Source: Agrypnia vestita (taxonomy: Eukaryota > Arthropoda > Insecta > Trichoptera > Phryganeidae). Taken from it: a stretch of 64,000 nt of DNA. Within the stretch, counting starts at the first letter, position 1; every line of letters starts with the position of its first letter. The notes under the pieces were generated by a model. The model worked only from the letters and a program-made list of their open reading frames with translations, did not search any database and was not told the origin of the DNA. The stretch covers positions 49,031 through 113,030 of the forward strand of contig JADDOH010002112.1 of the NCBI GenBank assembly GCA_016648135.1, read 5' to 3'. Positions 10,911 through 21,765 of the stretch are shown piece after piece. The translations under genes and the position numbers were made by a program.

Positions 10911-11388
10911 CTACTCAATTAGCGCTTTTAGTCATTGCGTAATGTTACTATACGCTTTGTATTATCTGGAATGTACCTAGAACGACCGTGATAAACGGTC
11001 ACTTGTAAAAGTTGATCGTGAGATAAAATATATTGATAACAAATTATTGATTTACTGCTTTATCTTTAGTGGAAACAGTGGTGGTTGCGTACACAAGGAG
11101 AAGTCAGATAAGCCTGAAAACTGATTAGTGGTTTATAGTTGTCACGGGGTATTTCCTTATCAGATTCTATACGTATTTCGATGTTACATAATACATTTTT
11201 TTAATAATATCTATCTTCTGGTTAACAAAATGACGTGTATACGTTTCGTTGTTTACTTCTAGCGTGGCAACTATAATACGTGTAATATATGGTTGATATC
11301 AATTAACTATGTATGTCACAAAATATATTTTTAGTTGTATATTTTCTTTAGATACGAATTTGTACAAGCGGGCTATGTATGATGTATA

Positions 11389-11755
11389 GGGCACTTTTTT
11401 AGAGGTATAGAATTGTAAAATAAATACAACACAGTGTTGGCTTTATTGGAAAGATAATTTTGTGCCACTGGTGTTGAATATGGGGTATTTTTTAGAGATT
11501 AATCCAACGATTCGTCTTCCAGCAATAACCAATTTGCTAAAAGCTGATAGCTGGCGTGTGCTCAGTTTGGTTTGCCACTTCACCATGAATAGACTTATGC
11601 CAGAAAAACGCTTGCAAATTGTGCAAATTTATTTCTAAATCGTGGTATGGTAATCATATTTTAACACAAATGGCATAAAATTATCTTTCCAATAAATCAA
11701 TACGGCCTTTACCACGATTTTTATGTGTTTTATTTCATTTTAAAGTTATATCTAA
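11389..11755. mobile_element. Family I: Tc1/mariner-type MITE-like element, copy 1
   Basis: The ends (gggcacttttttagaggtat, then agaattgtaaaa; and attttaaagttatatctaaa) are degraded inverted repeats matching the ends at 57433-57967. Both copies have TGGCTTTATTGGAAA.ATA and a CCACGATTTTTATGTGTTTT block. The interior contains the first codons of a transposase (see 11585-11638). It looks like an internally deleted derivative of an IS630/Tc1/mariner transposon. Confidence 0.6.
11585..11638 (+). pseudogene. Remnant N-terminus of a mariner-like transposase
   Basis: A 17-codon frame reads MNRLMPEKRLQIVQIYF, then stop. The pattern (T/M)PE.RLQIV..Y is typical of the start of helix-turn-helix transposases of the IS630/Tc1/mariner group. 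Nothing of the remaining DNA-binding or DDE domains follows. It sits inside the family I element, and the other copy (57730-57790) carries the same region in inverted orientation. Confidence 0.5.
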
Positions 11756-11955
11756 AAAAAATTGTATTGACTAAAAAATAAATAATACCTATTACCAAGC
11801 CCGAAAAATTAACCCTCGTTTTTGTAAAATTTTAATAATGTAACATAGCCCGCTCACATATTATTCAACACAAATATATTTTCATTACGATTAAGAGATC
11901 ATGTGTTAATATTTAAAAAATCCAACTAATATAAACATTGTAAGGAAATCTGGCA

Positions 11956-12430
11956 TTGGGGTCTTGTTTGGTAATCTACGAGGTGAATCAAAAATGTGTC
12001 TCTCTCTCTCTCTCTTCTTTTAGCTGGCATGAAGACAACACAGGATCTCGTTTAGGGTCGGTTGACACATGTATAATGTATAAAGGAGAATGTATTGAAG
12101 AATCCCGTGAACCATTCTGTCTTTTATTTGGGTCTCCGTATCCTGAGTTAACACCCACTTACGTCATAACACACCTTCAAGGTTGTCACACTGCCTTCTG
12201 CACGTGTGTGCATACGACTGTAGTCACGTGTGCGAAATGTGTTCCCGATCGCGTCATTTGCTTTTATAGTGTAAACATAGCCGCTCCGCTAGCAGTTAGC
12301 ACCAAAGAAGAACAACCAGAAAGTGAGCGAATTCTCTGGTCGGAGAGTGAGAAAGGGGTATTCTTTAGGGTACTGTCTGACTACAAATTATTTTGTTTAG
12401 TAAACAAATTGCAGAGGTTTAAATTTACGA
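11956..12430 (+). repeat. Possible solo-LTR-like repeat, copy with CT tract
   Basis: A (CT)n tract at 11999-12015 is followed by GTTTAGGGTCGGTTGACACA, a TATA-type stretch, TGTCTTTTATT and GTATCC. This order is shared with 26690-26830 (CTCTCGCTCTC, GTTTAGGGTCGGTCGACACA, GGTCTTTTATTCGG, GTATCCGGG). A 168-codon frame (11956-12462, non-ATG start) runs across this repeat into an RTE fragment, so I do not accept it as a gene. The LTR identity is an inference; ends are not defined. Confidence 0.4.
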
Positions 12431-12552
12431 GAAGGTGTACGAGTATGTGTGAAAGTAGATGAGGCAAAAGCGGTGTGCAAGGACAGAAGAAAGCTGCGTT
12501 CTATCTCCTCTGGCTACTCCTGCTGGGAAATGGGGTGGTGGTAACAAGTATT
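12430..12552 (+). pseudogene. RTE-type retrotransposon 3' end
   Basis: The plus strand encodes CVKVDEAKAVCKDRR, the extreme C-terminal motif of RTE-type ORFs in insects, then a 3' tail (gggaaatggggtggtggtaa). It belongs to a group of about eleven 5'-truncated copies in this window that all end the same way. 5' truncation is normal for non-LTR elements. Confidence 0.7.
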
Positions 12553-12940
12553 CGGTAATTCCTCGGTAGTTTATTTAATTTTATTCTTCATGGTAAGCAC
12601 CTTTCAACAATATCAGTCGTTTCAGGTCATCGCTTATCCAGCGGCAGAAGTTATTTAAATTGCAAAAATATTCCGTTTATGCATTTATTGCCTGCCGCAT
12701 TCATTTTGGTTTCGGATCTGCATCCGTATTAGCATTCAATCACCAATGCAATGCCGATGAGGCACACATTACGACATCTGTCGCGAACCACATGAAAATA
12801 TGAAAGGGTCTAGTTTCAATGCTATAATGTGGATAAATAGTACGTCACGATCCTAGATACTGTTTATAGCGACGAGTGATGGGGCTTCGCTCATGTCTCT
12901 GACTTCTTCTTCTGGAGCTTGTCCTGTTTCCGGACGTTAG

Positions 12941-13050
12941 CGATCATGTTGATGTTCGTTTCATCAGCCGATATAGGAAAGATAGACCTTATTACCGATC
13001 ACATTGATGTTTCTCTCATCAGCCGATATAGGAAAGATATATCTTATTAA
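12941..13050. repeat. Tandem duplication, 55-bp unit
   Basis: Two adjacent units (12941-12995, 12996-13050) share TCATCAGCCGATATAGGAAA, then GATA and CTTATTA. No coding role is visible. Confidence 0.75.
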
Positions 13051-14520
13051 AAGAGTTAATAAGGTAGGATTTCCTCTCGTCGCAGTATTACAACCGGTTG
13101 GATATGATAAGCTTTCGCCGCTTGTAGAAGTTTGATATCTACTCGTACCGAAATCAGTTTTCTCGGCCTAGATCCAATATTGACGACTACTGCTTCCCTT
13201 CTTCAAGCCTGTTGGTCCGCGTATTCATCCAATCAAATTCAATTTATTGCCCTTACGCGCGAAGGGATGGAGAAGTTTAATGGTACACGAATGAAAAGAA
13301 TGATTATCCTGTTTAACATATATCAAATTTAAAACAAGAACACACTGTGCGCGGTGTACATAACCGATGGCGTAAGTCAAGTGCATTTTTGCATTACTGT
13401 CTAACGTGAAGGGGTCTTATCACTTTGTCTTTTTCTCGCATAGATATCGTTCACATACACCACTCTCCTCGTTCACATACAGCCCATGTTCACATACACA
13501 TACACCTCACATACACTCACACCTCAAATGTCCCGACCTGTTTGCTCCTTACATATGTATCCTGTGTATCCTTTGTACCTTTATATTTACTGTATTGAAA
13601 TATTTTGGTGGTTTATGTATATTTTTAAATATCAAAGAATTGAACTGACGGGACAATGAGGGCAAAATTTTGGATGGCAGCCGTGCGGCCCAATTTTGCT
13701 TTGCAGTGCTGGGTTGCATGGTTGCCTTTAGCATTAAAAAATGCCAGCCTGGCGGCGAATGAGTAGGACCGATATAGGAGCTTTTGCTTATAAAATGGTC
13801 CTGGGTGAGCGGTGGGTCTGCCCCTTCGTACACTATTGGCCTGTATCGATACAAAACAGTGAAATGCAGTGACTAAAAAATAACCTGTATAGAGCTATGG
13901 AAAACTCTAACCATTCATTTAATTTTCAATTCAGCACCGATAAATCGGCGTTTATTGCACAAATGATATTTCATTGCATGATACATACACGCATATAAAT
14001 ATAGGATAATATGTAGATCTATAGAAATACCTATTCTGAGGTAGGTAGCCTTTTTATCATTTTACCCTCGTTATCTATCTACATATAATATTTCATTTGA
14101 AAAAAAGTACATACAGTAAAATTCATGAATAAAAAATATTAAAAAAAAATGTATTAAATATAAAAACGTGAGATGCAAGAAAAATTGAAATAAATGCAAA
14201 CGATATTTTTACATTTTATATCAAATAGCGTCTTTCATATGGGAACACAAAAGAAGTGTCAGCTGAAATAAAAGTATAAAAAAAATAGAATAAGGAAAAA
14301 GTAGAAAAATGTATCTGCATACAAAAATATGCGGATAAACTTTTTAATGGATGATAGTTTCGGGGTTCTCTGGTCATAATGGAAGAAAGCGCACTGCGCG
14401 TTGCGTCAGGAAACCTGTTTACACTATGAAATCTATCTAAAATATTTCACCAAAATTATACCTTAGAAAAGGCACACATTGCAGTCTCTGTAAATATAAT
14501 AATTTTGCTGTCGGTCGGTC
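13051..14520. other. Spacer, no gene recognised
   Basis: Contains a CA-rich stretch (13445-13535) and small frames without recognisable motifs. A 101-codon minus frame at 13549-13854 is unrecognised. Confidence 0.35.
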
Positions 14521-14800
14521 TGTAACATGCTGGAATTACAACTTTAGACAATGTGACAGGCAATCAGCGCGAACACTCGGGAATCTTCTAGAATGTTCTC
14601 CTTCCAGAACTTTATCGAAAGTTCTGGAATCTTCCAGACTCACCAACACACTCCGCACACTCAGTTTGGAACCTAATTGAACACTCGGAATTCTCCTTTC
14701 AGAACTTTCTAGAGCTTTATCGAACTTTATTTGAACCTTCTAGACTCCCCGCCACACTCCTCCTCAACACGCAAGGATCGCCCACCAAACTACACGGTCT
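14521..14800 (+). mobile_element. Family J repeat, long version with HSE array
   Basis: Ends match the reverse complement of 6826-6950 (GCTGGAATTACAACTTTAGA at 14530, and GATCGCCCACCAAACTAC near 14775). The roughly 190 bp between them are absent from the other copy and are full of GAA/TTC units. The mechanism is unknown; a non-autonomous element with a variable interior is likely. Confidence 0.55.
14581..14640. promoter_or_regulatory. Heat shock element (HSF-binding) array
   Basis: 14581-14598 reads GAATCTTCTAGAATGTTC, four perfect alternating nGAAn/nTTCn units. 14617-14634 reads GAAAGTTCTGGAATCTTC, again four perfect units, followed by CCAGA. A two-unit TTCCAGAA lies between them. GAACCTTCTAGA near 14735 adds a further partial site. 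HSF trimers are known to bind three or more such units in this phase. No gene start lies nearby that I can identify, so function is inferred from the motif alone. Confidence 0.65.
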
Positions 14801-15496
14801 TAACATTTTAAAATTATTATTTTATTTTATTTAGTTTTAGATTTAGGCGAATCATCAAAGAAATTTAAAAAATAAAAAATAAATTACTCGTGAATTTTCA
14901 GCTTCAAAGTCTTGTAATTATTATGTCCCGTGATTTTTCACGGGTTTATGACTAGTAAAGAACATATTGGCTGAGAATTTTCGCATAAATTAAATATATG
15001 GCTAGGATACTTTTATAAATCATACGTACGAGTCGTGAGTCCAATGTTCAGTTTTTCTGTGAATTCCAAGGTGGAACGCAGGTAGCAAAGATTGAAAGTA
15101 GTTTTTTTTTTACAATTTGTTTAGAGTCTACGGTCTTATGACTACTTTACTTAGCGAATATTGCAAACAACACAAGAAATGAGACATTATACATGATATA
15201 CGTACATGCGAGGAAATTCAATTAATACCAAAGAATATGAGTCGTAAGAAAATGTATATGAAATGAAAATGAGCACAAAATTGCACCGTTGAGACAATTA
15301 AACGAAGTGCAATAGTCACTCCCCCGAGGGAAAAATAAAAAAAGTTGTACAACATAAATGAACAACAGAGGACTCGCCAGTCTGGAAAACCACTACCGGC
15401 AGATATAAACCACGGCAGTGATCAGGGTAATGACGTAACAGGTGAGGATTAAAAGAAACCTTGTCAACTGGATTATAAATGAAAATAGCTGTACAC

Positions 15497-15750
15497 CAGC
15501 GGCCAATGTCGCCTTCAAAGTACTCCCATTTTGCATCTTTTTGGGCATGATTTAGATGGGAATAATAAGCACACTTTTCGCCATTGTTGGAAATACTTCT
15601 GGAACGTATCATTTGGAATGGTGTTCACCTGGGCTGCCGCGTTCCGTTTAATGTATTTAGTCTCTTGATTCAAATCAGTCCCTTTCAGCAGCATTTTTAA
15701 CTTGGGGAATAGTAAAAAATCACAGGGAATCACGTCGGAAGAGTAGGTAG
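15497..15750 (-). pseudogene. Mariner-like transposase C-terminal fragment
   Basis: The minus strand from 15748 reads TYSSDVIPCDFLLFPKLKML, then LKGTDLN. The DFLLFPKLK motif surrounds the third catalytic aspartate of mariner-family DDD transposases. It continues to FQKYFQQWRKVC, then shifts frame to KWEYFEGDIG, which fits the usual C-terminal YFEGD ending. Only the last third of the transposase remains, with one frameshift and no visible terminal repeats. It is a different lineage from the element at 28349-29636. Confidence 0.75.
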
Positions 15751-16560
15751 CCTGACAAAGCAGGGAAAACCAAGAATGCCTGAATCAGATACGAAGAATG
15801 GAAACTGCGATGGTAATGGTAAGTGTGGTATTCTTTTCATCGTCTAGGGAGAAAACTTGAATAAGAAATTGAGAGTCCAGTCCTTGATCCTTATATTCTT
15901 GCATTTATTGACTTGTAACATTTGATACAGATCGCGACATTTATAATAGCGGTTTACAGGTAGCCCAAATAGTATATGCTCTCGGATTGCGCGTCCCTTT
16001 TAAAGCCCATTCACTCTCTCTACCTCCAACTCTTTCATTCACTTCAACATTCATCTATATACATCGAGGTAGTTAGTAACGTAAAAGCCCAAGAGTGCGT
16101 GGATAATTTGAAAAATAAAATACGTAACATTTTTGGCGACCCACAGAGATTCCTCTGAATGCGTTGCCACCCTAGCAACCAATCACCGAGTCGAGTTTTG
16201 CACATAAAACAAACTGGTTCCTGGCTCCGCAACCCGGAGAGCAGCTCCGTCCGGAGGCAGAGAACTCCTCGCCCACGGAGCGCTCGGGAGAACGATCCCG
16301 CGCACAACAATTGCACAACCAGTTTGCGTCCATTTGCTTTTACTCCGATGCGCTGTAATTTATTTTCTTCGGGTTCTGGTTTTGTTTCGGATTTACGTAG
16401 TCTTATTGCTTTGTGCGGTTTTGCTTCGCCTTTGGCGAGTAATGAGGGGATTTCGTTTTGTATCGCTCCGTGTGCGGTGAGAACTTACAAATGTGTCTGG
16501 AATTTTAGTTTTCTTAAATTAGGAGTAAAAAACAGATTCAGCAACATTGTAGATTGACAT
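15751..16560. other. Unassigned region with possible LTR/primer-site boundary
   Basis: TTTTGGCGACCCACAGAG at about 16130 resembles the LTR/PBS junction of some Gypsy-like elements. It is followed by a GC-richer stretch with a 132-codon plus frame (16159-16557) and an overlapping 90-codon minus frame (16044-16316). Neither is recognisable, and I find no second LTR, so this is only a hint. Confidence 0.25.
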
Positions 16561-16959
16561 TTTAAGAGTAAAATAACATAATCATGATTTTTCTGAATTT
16601 GCAAATCATTTATTAGAAAATGATCACGGTTTTGAATGAATTGAAGTTTCTGGTTTAAAGGTGGTTGTCACGATAATATTGAGAGTAAAAGAGAAGAGTT
16701 AATCACACATAATAAATTCGTTGTCTGTCCGTCCGAAATATACAATTTCGTGTTCCGCCCAGCACAATCGCCAGAGTTTAAAATAGTACAATGAACTACC
16801 AGCAGGAGAAATATAAGAAAAATGTTCAAATAAATATGTTGATAATAGTCGTTATTACTATTTCACGGGTATGAGCTATAAATAAGTAAATACTTTTTCT
16901 TTAGGAAGCGGCATGTAAAAGTACCGTCATTTTAGACGGGTTATAGCTAATATAGTAAC
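16561..16959. other. Spacer, no gene recognised
   Basis: AT-rich sequence with no frame or repeat match that I recognise. Confidence 0.4.
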
Positions 16960-17260
16960 TAAAAATAAGTCAGAAATATTGCATCTCCATAACTATTGAT
17001 AATGGTTGCTTGAACATTTTCGACTCATAATCAAGGCAGGAATTCACCTATAGATTGTTTACTACATGATATGAAACACGCTGAACTATCATGAAAATAA
17101 CTTGTGTTGTTGATTATTAAAAATTAATTCGCTATGGAACTATCATTAAAACACCTTGAACTATCATGAAAATAACTTGTGTTTATTATAAAAAATTAAC
17201 TCGCTTTGGTTCGAGTCAAATAAAATGCTAGAAACCTTGCAGAAAGACAAAATGTGAAAG
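16960..17260. mobile_element. Family C fragments, rearranged
   Basis: 16970-17043 carries the minus-oriented arm (aagtcagaaatattgcatct...cgactcataatcaaggcagg). 17065-17260 holds an internally duplicated arm core, with gaactatcatgaaaataact, then tgtgtt repeated. It is a decayed and rearranged member of the palindromic family. Confidence 0.55.
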
Positions 17261-17790
17261 TCATATAATTGTTGTGATAACAATCATATCTCGACATATT
17301 TCAGCCAGATTGCTATAGAAACAACATCGGTCAAAACAACCCTATCACTAGGATTTCCAGTTTATATAACCAGTTGTGTCGTCGGGATGGGGTGGATGTG
17401 TTTAGCAGTTCTTTAGAAGGCAACTCCGAACCAATATATACCTATACGAAAAAATTCCGCACCAATTTACACACCAAATTTCTGAAAATTCCTACTTCTA
17501 CATATTGACCGCAATTTTTTTGTGTATACCTGATGTATGACATCATTTTCAACGTTCAACTTTCTTTTATTGCCTTTTTTTAATGTCTTTTTAAGCATTC
17601 CTTTTTAATATAAGTGCATGCTGCAGACACTCTTAATTATAAATTTGAATTCATCATTTTTTGCTTGTATTAAATGTATGTGTTATCAGCGTCTCTGTCT
17701 CTCTTTAAATAACACTAAACCAATCGGGAATAGGTTATTTTGTTTTGCTTGGGGTGTTGAACCGTTAGCACCATTACAGAATACAACTAC
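17261..17790. other. Spacer, no gene recognised
   Basis: No motif-bearing frame and no repeat match found. Confidence 0.4.
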
Positions 17791-17799
17791 ATTATTTGT

Positions 17800-18240
17800 A
17801 GGCAGCGCGCCTACAATACGGCGGTTTTTTCTCCCAACGGTAGACGCCGCGGATCGATACGGAGATGCGGAGAAGTGGCTATTACCGTAACTGCGGGCGG
17901 GCGCTGCGACCAGGTACGCGAGAGGTACTCCTCGACCAGCCAGGCAGCCAGGCGGGACTGGTCCGACGGCATTCCAGCGACCGATTCAGACTTCGGCTCG
18001 CCAGCACCGGTTTGTACGTAGGTACAAAGTACTCGTCGAGGCTCGACACCCGCCGACATCAGGTGACCAGACGACTCCCTCGAGGAAGGACACGCATTTT
18101 TTCAGCGTGTCTTTCTGCCTCTCAGAGATGGAGAATTTCACTCCGCACGGTTCGCACGAGAGGATCTTCATTTACGATCTGGCTGAGGATTGTGCGAGTT
18201 TTCCACGTATACCGGATCCTTAGCATCTAAAAAATATCTT
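17800..18240. other. CpG-rich patch with small candidate ORF
   Basis: GC- and CpG-rich sequence (gcgggcgggcgctgcgaccag at 17893 and following). A compact ATG frame at 18128-18223 encodes 31 residues beginning MENFTPHGSHERIFIYDLAE and ending PRIPDP before TAG. The composition looks more protein-like than neighbouring frames, but I recognise no family. It could be a first coding exon, a transposon fragment, or chance. Confidence 0.25.
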
Positions 18241-18344
18241 CATCATCATCATAAATTTTAAGATTTATTCTGCGCACTGCCAGGGTTTTCTAAAATACCT
18301 GCGTACCGAGAACTCTTATCTTTGCATAGTTGATACATATTAAT

Positions 18345-18600
18345 GGGTCGCTCAGATGATTTGAATGAACAAGGAAAGAATGGTAAGAAAGATATGTGAC
18401 GCAAATTTTGAAAAGAGAGGGCGATCGCGGAAGACGTGACATGACCAATTAATCAGATACTGGAAGATAATAATGTTAGGAGCCTCAAAAATTGTCGAGC
18501 TTGCATGCAAAGATGTATGAATGCGGTTGAAGTGAAAGTTGTGTGTCAGAACAGATGAGTACGGCGTTATATCCTCTCTACGGTAATGGTAAGTGGATAA
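18345..18600 (+). pseudogene. RTE-type retrotransposon 3' end, degraded
   Basis: gtcgctcagatgatttgaat, aaggaaagaatggtaagaaa, cgtgacatgaccaattaatc, and atgcaaagatgtatgaatgc all align with the better copies at 42023-42295 and 46208-46560. The tail is ggtaatggtaagtgg. Reading frame is lost at several places. Confidence 0.7.
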
Positions 18601-18902
18601 AAGATTTGATTACGCATCTTTATCGATTGTTGCGCGGTATGATCAATAATCGGAGCATTGGTTTGTGTGTGCCTGATAATTACCTGAGACAGCTTCAATA
18701 TATTATGTAGATTTTTTCACATTCCAATATACAAGTCCAACCTATAGACGATTATGCATGTTGGAAGAGCTACCGCTACGCTAAACAATATCACTTTGTA
18801 TGTTGATAATATGTTCCATATCTGAAGGGGTTTTCCGAAGCGGGATTCTTCTACAGCTTTGATAATAATTCTGTATATCGAGGTTAGAAAGCCAGATGTT
18901 TA

Positions 18903-19019
18903 GTCAATCTGATTTTGTCAATATTTCTTTTATTAATAAACGATTTCCATATGTGTTTTGGATAAAGAAATATGGAAATCGTTTAATATAAAAGAAATAT
19001 TTTACAATATCAGATTGAC
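18903..19019. repeat. Foldback hairpin, about 50-bp arms
   Basis: gtcaatctgattttgtcaat, then atttcttttattaataaacg is mirrored by the complement running to cagattgac at 19019, around a short centre near 18960. MITE-like and non-coding. Confidence 0.7.
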
Positions 19020-19269
19020 AGAACTTTCTTTTGCTCTTCTGTAAAGTTCGAAATTATCACTAACGCCCTTTTGGATTTCTACCCTCGATAATAAATATAT
19101 GTGTTCTCTCTGTATATTTAGAGTTAAATATATAGAGAAAGTATATAAGGTAATTAATTAAATGTCATAATAAATATAATAATTTAGTCACTAAATTTAA
19201 GTTTTTCAGGTAACAATATTTATTGAATTGAATCGGATGAATAAATTTTATTTATTTATTAACTTTTTA

Positions 19270-19650
19270 CCTACATAATATTACAATGGCGGGTTTATTG
19301 CCAGGTGGTAATTTCTTCCAATAAACCTCGCAACTTGGTGGAGCAATCTAAATAGTTTCCGGAATAAAATATTTAATAACAAAACTAGCTCCATGATAGC
19401 GAAACGAATAGGAAATGGATAGGAGCAAGGAAGGGTAGGTTTTGGGAAAGGTAAAATTGCTTTAGTCTGATTTTGAACATAGTAACATGCTGTAATGATG
19501 GGATATTGTGTATAGTTGATTCTATATAGCCTAGCTAACTGCACATGGAGTGAGGAGCTGAAGAATTCAGTATTACAATTGGGGATGGATACTTGGGTAG
19601 TGAAGTACTGTCTGATCGGGGTGGAATACCACTGCGCCACTGGGGTAGTA
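19270..19650 (-). mobile_element. SINE-like element (box A at 5' end)
   Basis: On the minus strand, CCCCAGTGGCGCAGTGGTAT near 19640 matches a tRNA-type box A (TGGCGCAGTGG). The downstream body of about 340 bp has no tRNA cloverleaf and no clear box B. A 119-codon frame (19281-19640) is incidental. I cannot see a second copy in the window, so the SINE call is tentative. Confidence 0.35.
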
Positions 19651-19895
19651 AAATATATATTATTTATTTGAATTTACGTAGGCAAAACATAGTTATTTTA
19701 AATCCATTTTAACGATCATCGTGAATAATCTCTACAATGTATACGCCAATTTCATCAAGAATATAAAAAATAATACGAATTTTGTAACACGTTATTTTGA
19801 TTTTTTACTTTATACTTTGTACAATTATGGCAAATAAGAATCCATTTTACAAATAGTTATCTTTTATTAATTACAATTAACGAGACGGCAAGGCT

Positions 19896-20440
19896 AAGAA
19901 TGATATCGAAAGGAGAGTGAATGCGAGAAACCAAGTTAATGGTGCTCTAAATGAAATTATGGCCAATAAGAATTCGTCGAAGGAAACAAGACTAGCGATG
20001 TACATGGCGTTCTAGTGCCAACCCTGATGTATGGAAAGGAAGTCTGGAATTGGCAAAGAAGACGCTTGTGTGGAAAATCTTGGGTTGATAGAGTGAGGGA
20101 TGAACAATTTAGAAGTGAATGTAATACTGGCTGTAGTGTGGTGGACAGAATAAAGAAAGGAGTGCTGAGATGGTTTGGATATGAGCGAGGAAAGGATAGT
20201 TAAGAAAATATATGAGGCGAGTGTTGAAGGCAACAGGAACAGAAGGCATCCGCGAAAGACCTGGCACGATCAGATACTACAAGAATTTGAGGATTGCCCT
20301 GTTAAAAGCTTCAATAACCGTAGAACTTGTATGAAAAGATGTATGAATGTAACCGAAACAAAAGTGGTGTGTCAAAGTAGAAGAATATGGCTTTCTATCC
20401 TCCTTGCGGGGAAACGGCGTTTAAGTTAGTAGTATTAGTA
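19896..20440 (+). pseudogene. RTE-type reverse transcriptase C-terminal region
   Basis: The best preserved RTE copy here. From 19896: KNDIERRVNARNQVNGALNE, then IMANKNSSKETRLAMYMA. After a frameshift near 20005: VPTLMYGKEVWNW...DRVRDEQFRSECNTGCSV, then VDRIKKGVLRWFG. After a second frameshift near 20180: SEERIVKKIYEASVEGNRNR, then RHPRKTWHDQI and finally NRRTCMKRCMNVTETKVVCQ. This order (IERR, LMYG, DR.R.E, LRWFGH, GR.R.TW.DQI, NRR.CM.RCMNV) is that of the RT thumb and C-terminus in insect RTE-clade endonuclease-reverse transcriptases. Endonuclease and RT palm are missing through 5' truncation. Confidence 0.85.
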
Positions 20441-20800
20441 GAAAAGTTAGTACTATTGCTTTTTACCTGCAATAATCCACTTCTTATATTAAGGTCTATC
20501 TATCAGGGTTTAATAGAATAAAACCATATACCGCAGTTAAGTACTGCTGACATTTTATTCTTCTTCAATAACAGCTCAAATTGAGCCTTGGCATTTCCAA
20601 TTTTTTGCTTTCATGATACGAATATCTTTTACAGTCCATTTTCATGGCATCCGTCTTCACATTGCCTCTCCAGCGTGAAAAAAATGCGGGATGCCTTCGT
20701 ATTTTCCTCTCTGGATTTCCATCGGGTATCTTTTTTCGAATTCGTGAATCATGCATCCGCCGCAGGTGTACCGCCCATCTCGGTCGGAGCAGTTTTAAGC
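20441..20800. other. Spacer, no gene recognised
   Basis: Overlapping short frames on both strands (20565-20854) show no recognisable motif. Confidence 0.35.
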
Positions 20801-20867
20801 CTGATCCACACTATCGGTCCGCTCACGGTCCGCCTTTACATTAATGCACACTGAACGATGAAGCCAT

Positions 20868-21180
20868 CCACACTAGTGATGGGTCCGCTCTGTACTCACT
20901 ACTACAATGTAGTACTACATTACATTGAAGTGCACACTTCGCACGTTTTGATGTGTAGTGCACACTACAAACACCAAAGTTATTGAAAGTATAAATTTCA
21001 AATAGTACACTTAATTTAAAAGCGAACACAACAAAGTACATATACTTCATTCATTTTTTACGTGAAATTTTTGGGAAGTTGATGTAGCTAAACGAAGAAA
21101 TCTCTGGAAACTGTAACAACCCCCCCCATGGTTTGAAAAATTTTTTGGGAAAAAAAGAAAAAAATATTAACTCACTAGTA
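20868..21180 (+). mobile_element. Family D repeat, copy 1
   Basis: AGTGATGGGTCCGCTCTGTA, then CTCACTACTACAATGTAGTA, and on through GTAGTGCACACTACAAA to AACTGTAACAACCCCCC matches 61501-61803 closely. The AGTGATGGG start resembles hAT-type ends. There is internal self-complementarity (actacaatgtagt; gtagtgcacactac). Non-coding. Confidence 0.7.
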
Positions 21181-21184
21181 CCAC

Positions 21185-21420
21185 ATTACTTCATTTCATT
21201 ACACTTCACTTCATTAATACTACAATTATTTCATTTCATTACTTCACTTCATTAATACTACAATTACTTCATTACATTACTTCACTTCATTAATACTACA
21301 ATTACTTCATTTCATTACTTCACTTCATTAATACTACAATTACTTCATTACTTCATTTACTTCACTTCATTTCGTTGTACTACAATTACTTCACTTCAAG
21401 TAGTTTTTACTACAATTGTA
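21185..21420. repeat. Tandem array of about 40-bp units (ACTTCATT-rich)
   Basis: Units of the type ACTTCACTTCATTAATACTA, then CAATTACTTCATTTCATT repeat about five times with small length changes. The array is contiguous with family D and is probably an expanded part of it, because family D also contains TTCATT and TACTACA motifs. Confidence 0.75.
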
Positions 21421-21540
21421 GCGTACACTTTGTAGTCTTCAAACTGGTGAACGTGTGTGTGTTGTGTTTTCATTTTGAAATGTAGTTTTTCCCTTCGCTA
21501 ATCCACACTATGTGTCCCTGTCCGATCACACTCCGGTATA

Positions 21541-21723
21541 GGTCTTTTCATATAAGCTTGCAATTGAGTTAGTGTGGGTACAGTGCGTAATACGCGCATC
21601 GTTTCGTTGTGTTAAGTTTACGGATACGAGAGGGGCGTATCCGTAAACTTAACACAACGAAACAATGCGCGTATTACGCACTGTACCCACACTACCTCAA
21701 TTGAAAGCTTATATGAAAAGACG
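21541..21723. mobile_element. Family K foldback element, copy 2
   Basis: A near-perfect palindrome homologous to 3980-4157 over its whole length. Arms contain GTGCGTAATACGCGCAT, GTTTCGTTGTGTTAAGTTTA and CGGATACG. The centre reads GAGAGGGG here and CCCCTCTC in copy 1. Flanking ggtcttttcatat and gaaaagacgtat extend the symmetry. Confidence 0.85.
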
Positions 21724-21765
21724 TATACAGCATAGTATAGAACAATATTTGACCGGAGCGGGATC

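Noticed and set aside
11956..12462. A 168-codon ORF that looks cysteine-rich
   Set aside because: It has a non-ATG start, crosses a repeat shared with 26.7 kb, and ends inside an RTE retrotransposon fragment, so it is a chimera of repeats.
15751..16560. An LTR retrotransposon starting at a TGGCGACC primer-site-like motif
   Set aside because: No second LTR, no PPT and no recognisable gag or pol motif; the motif alone is too weak.
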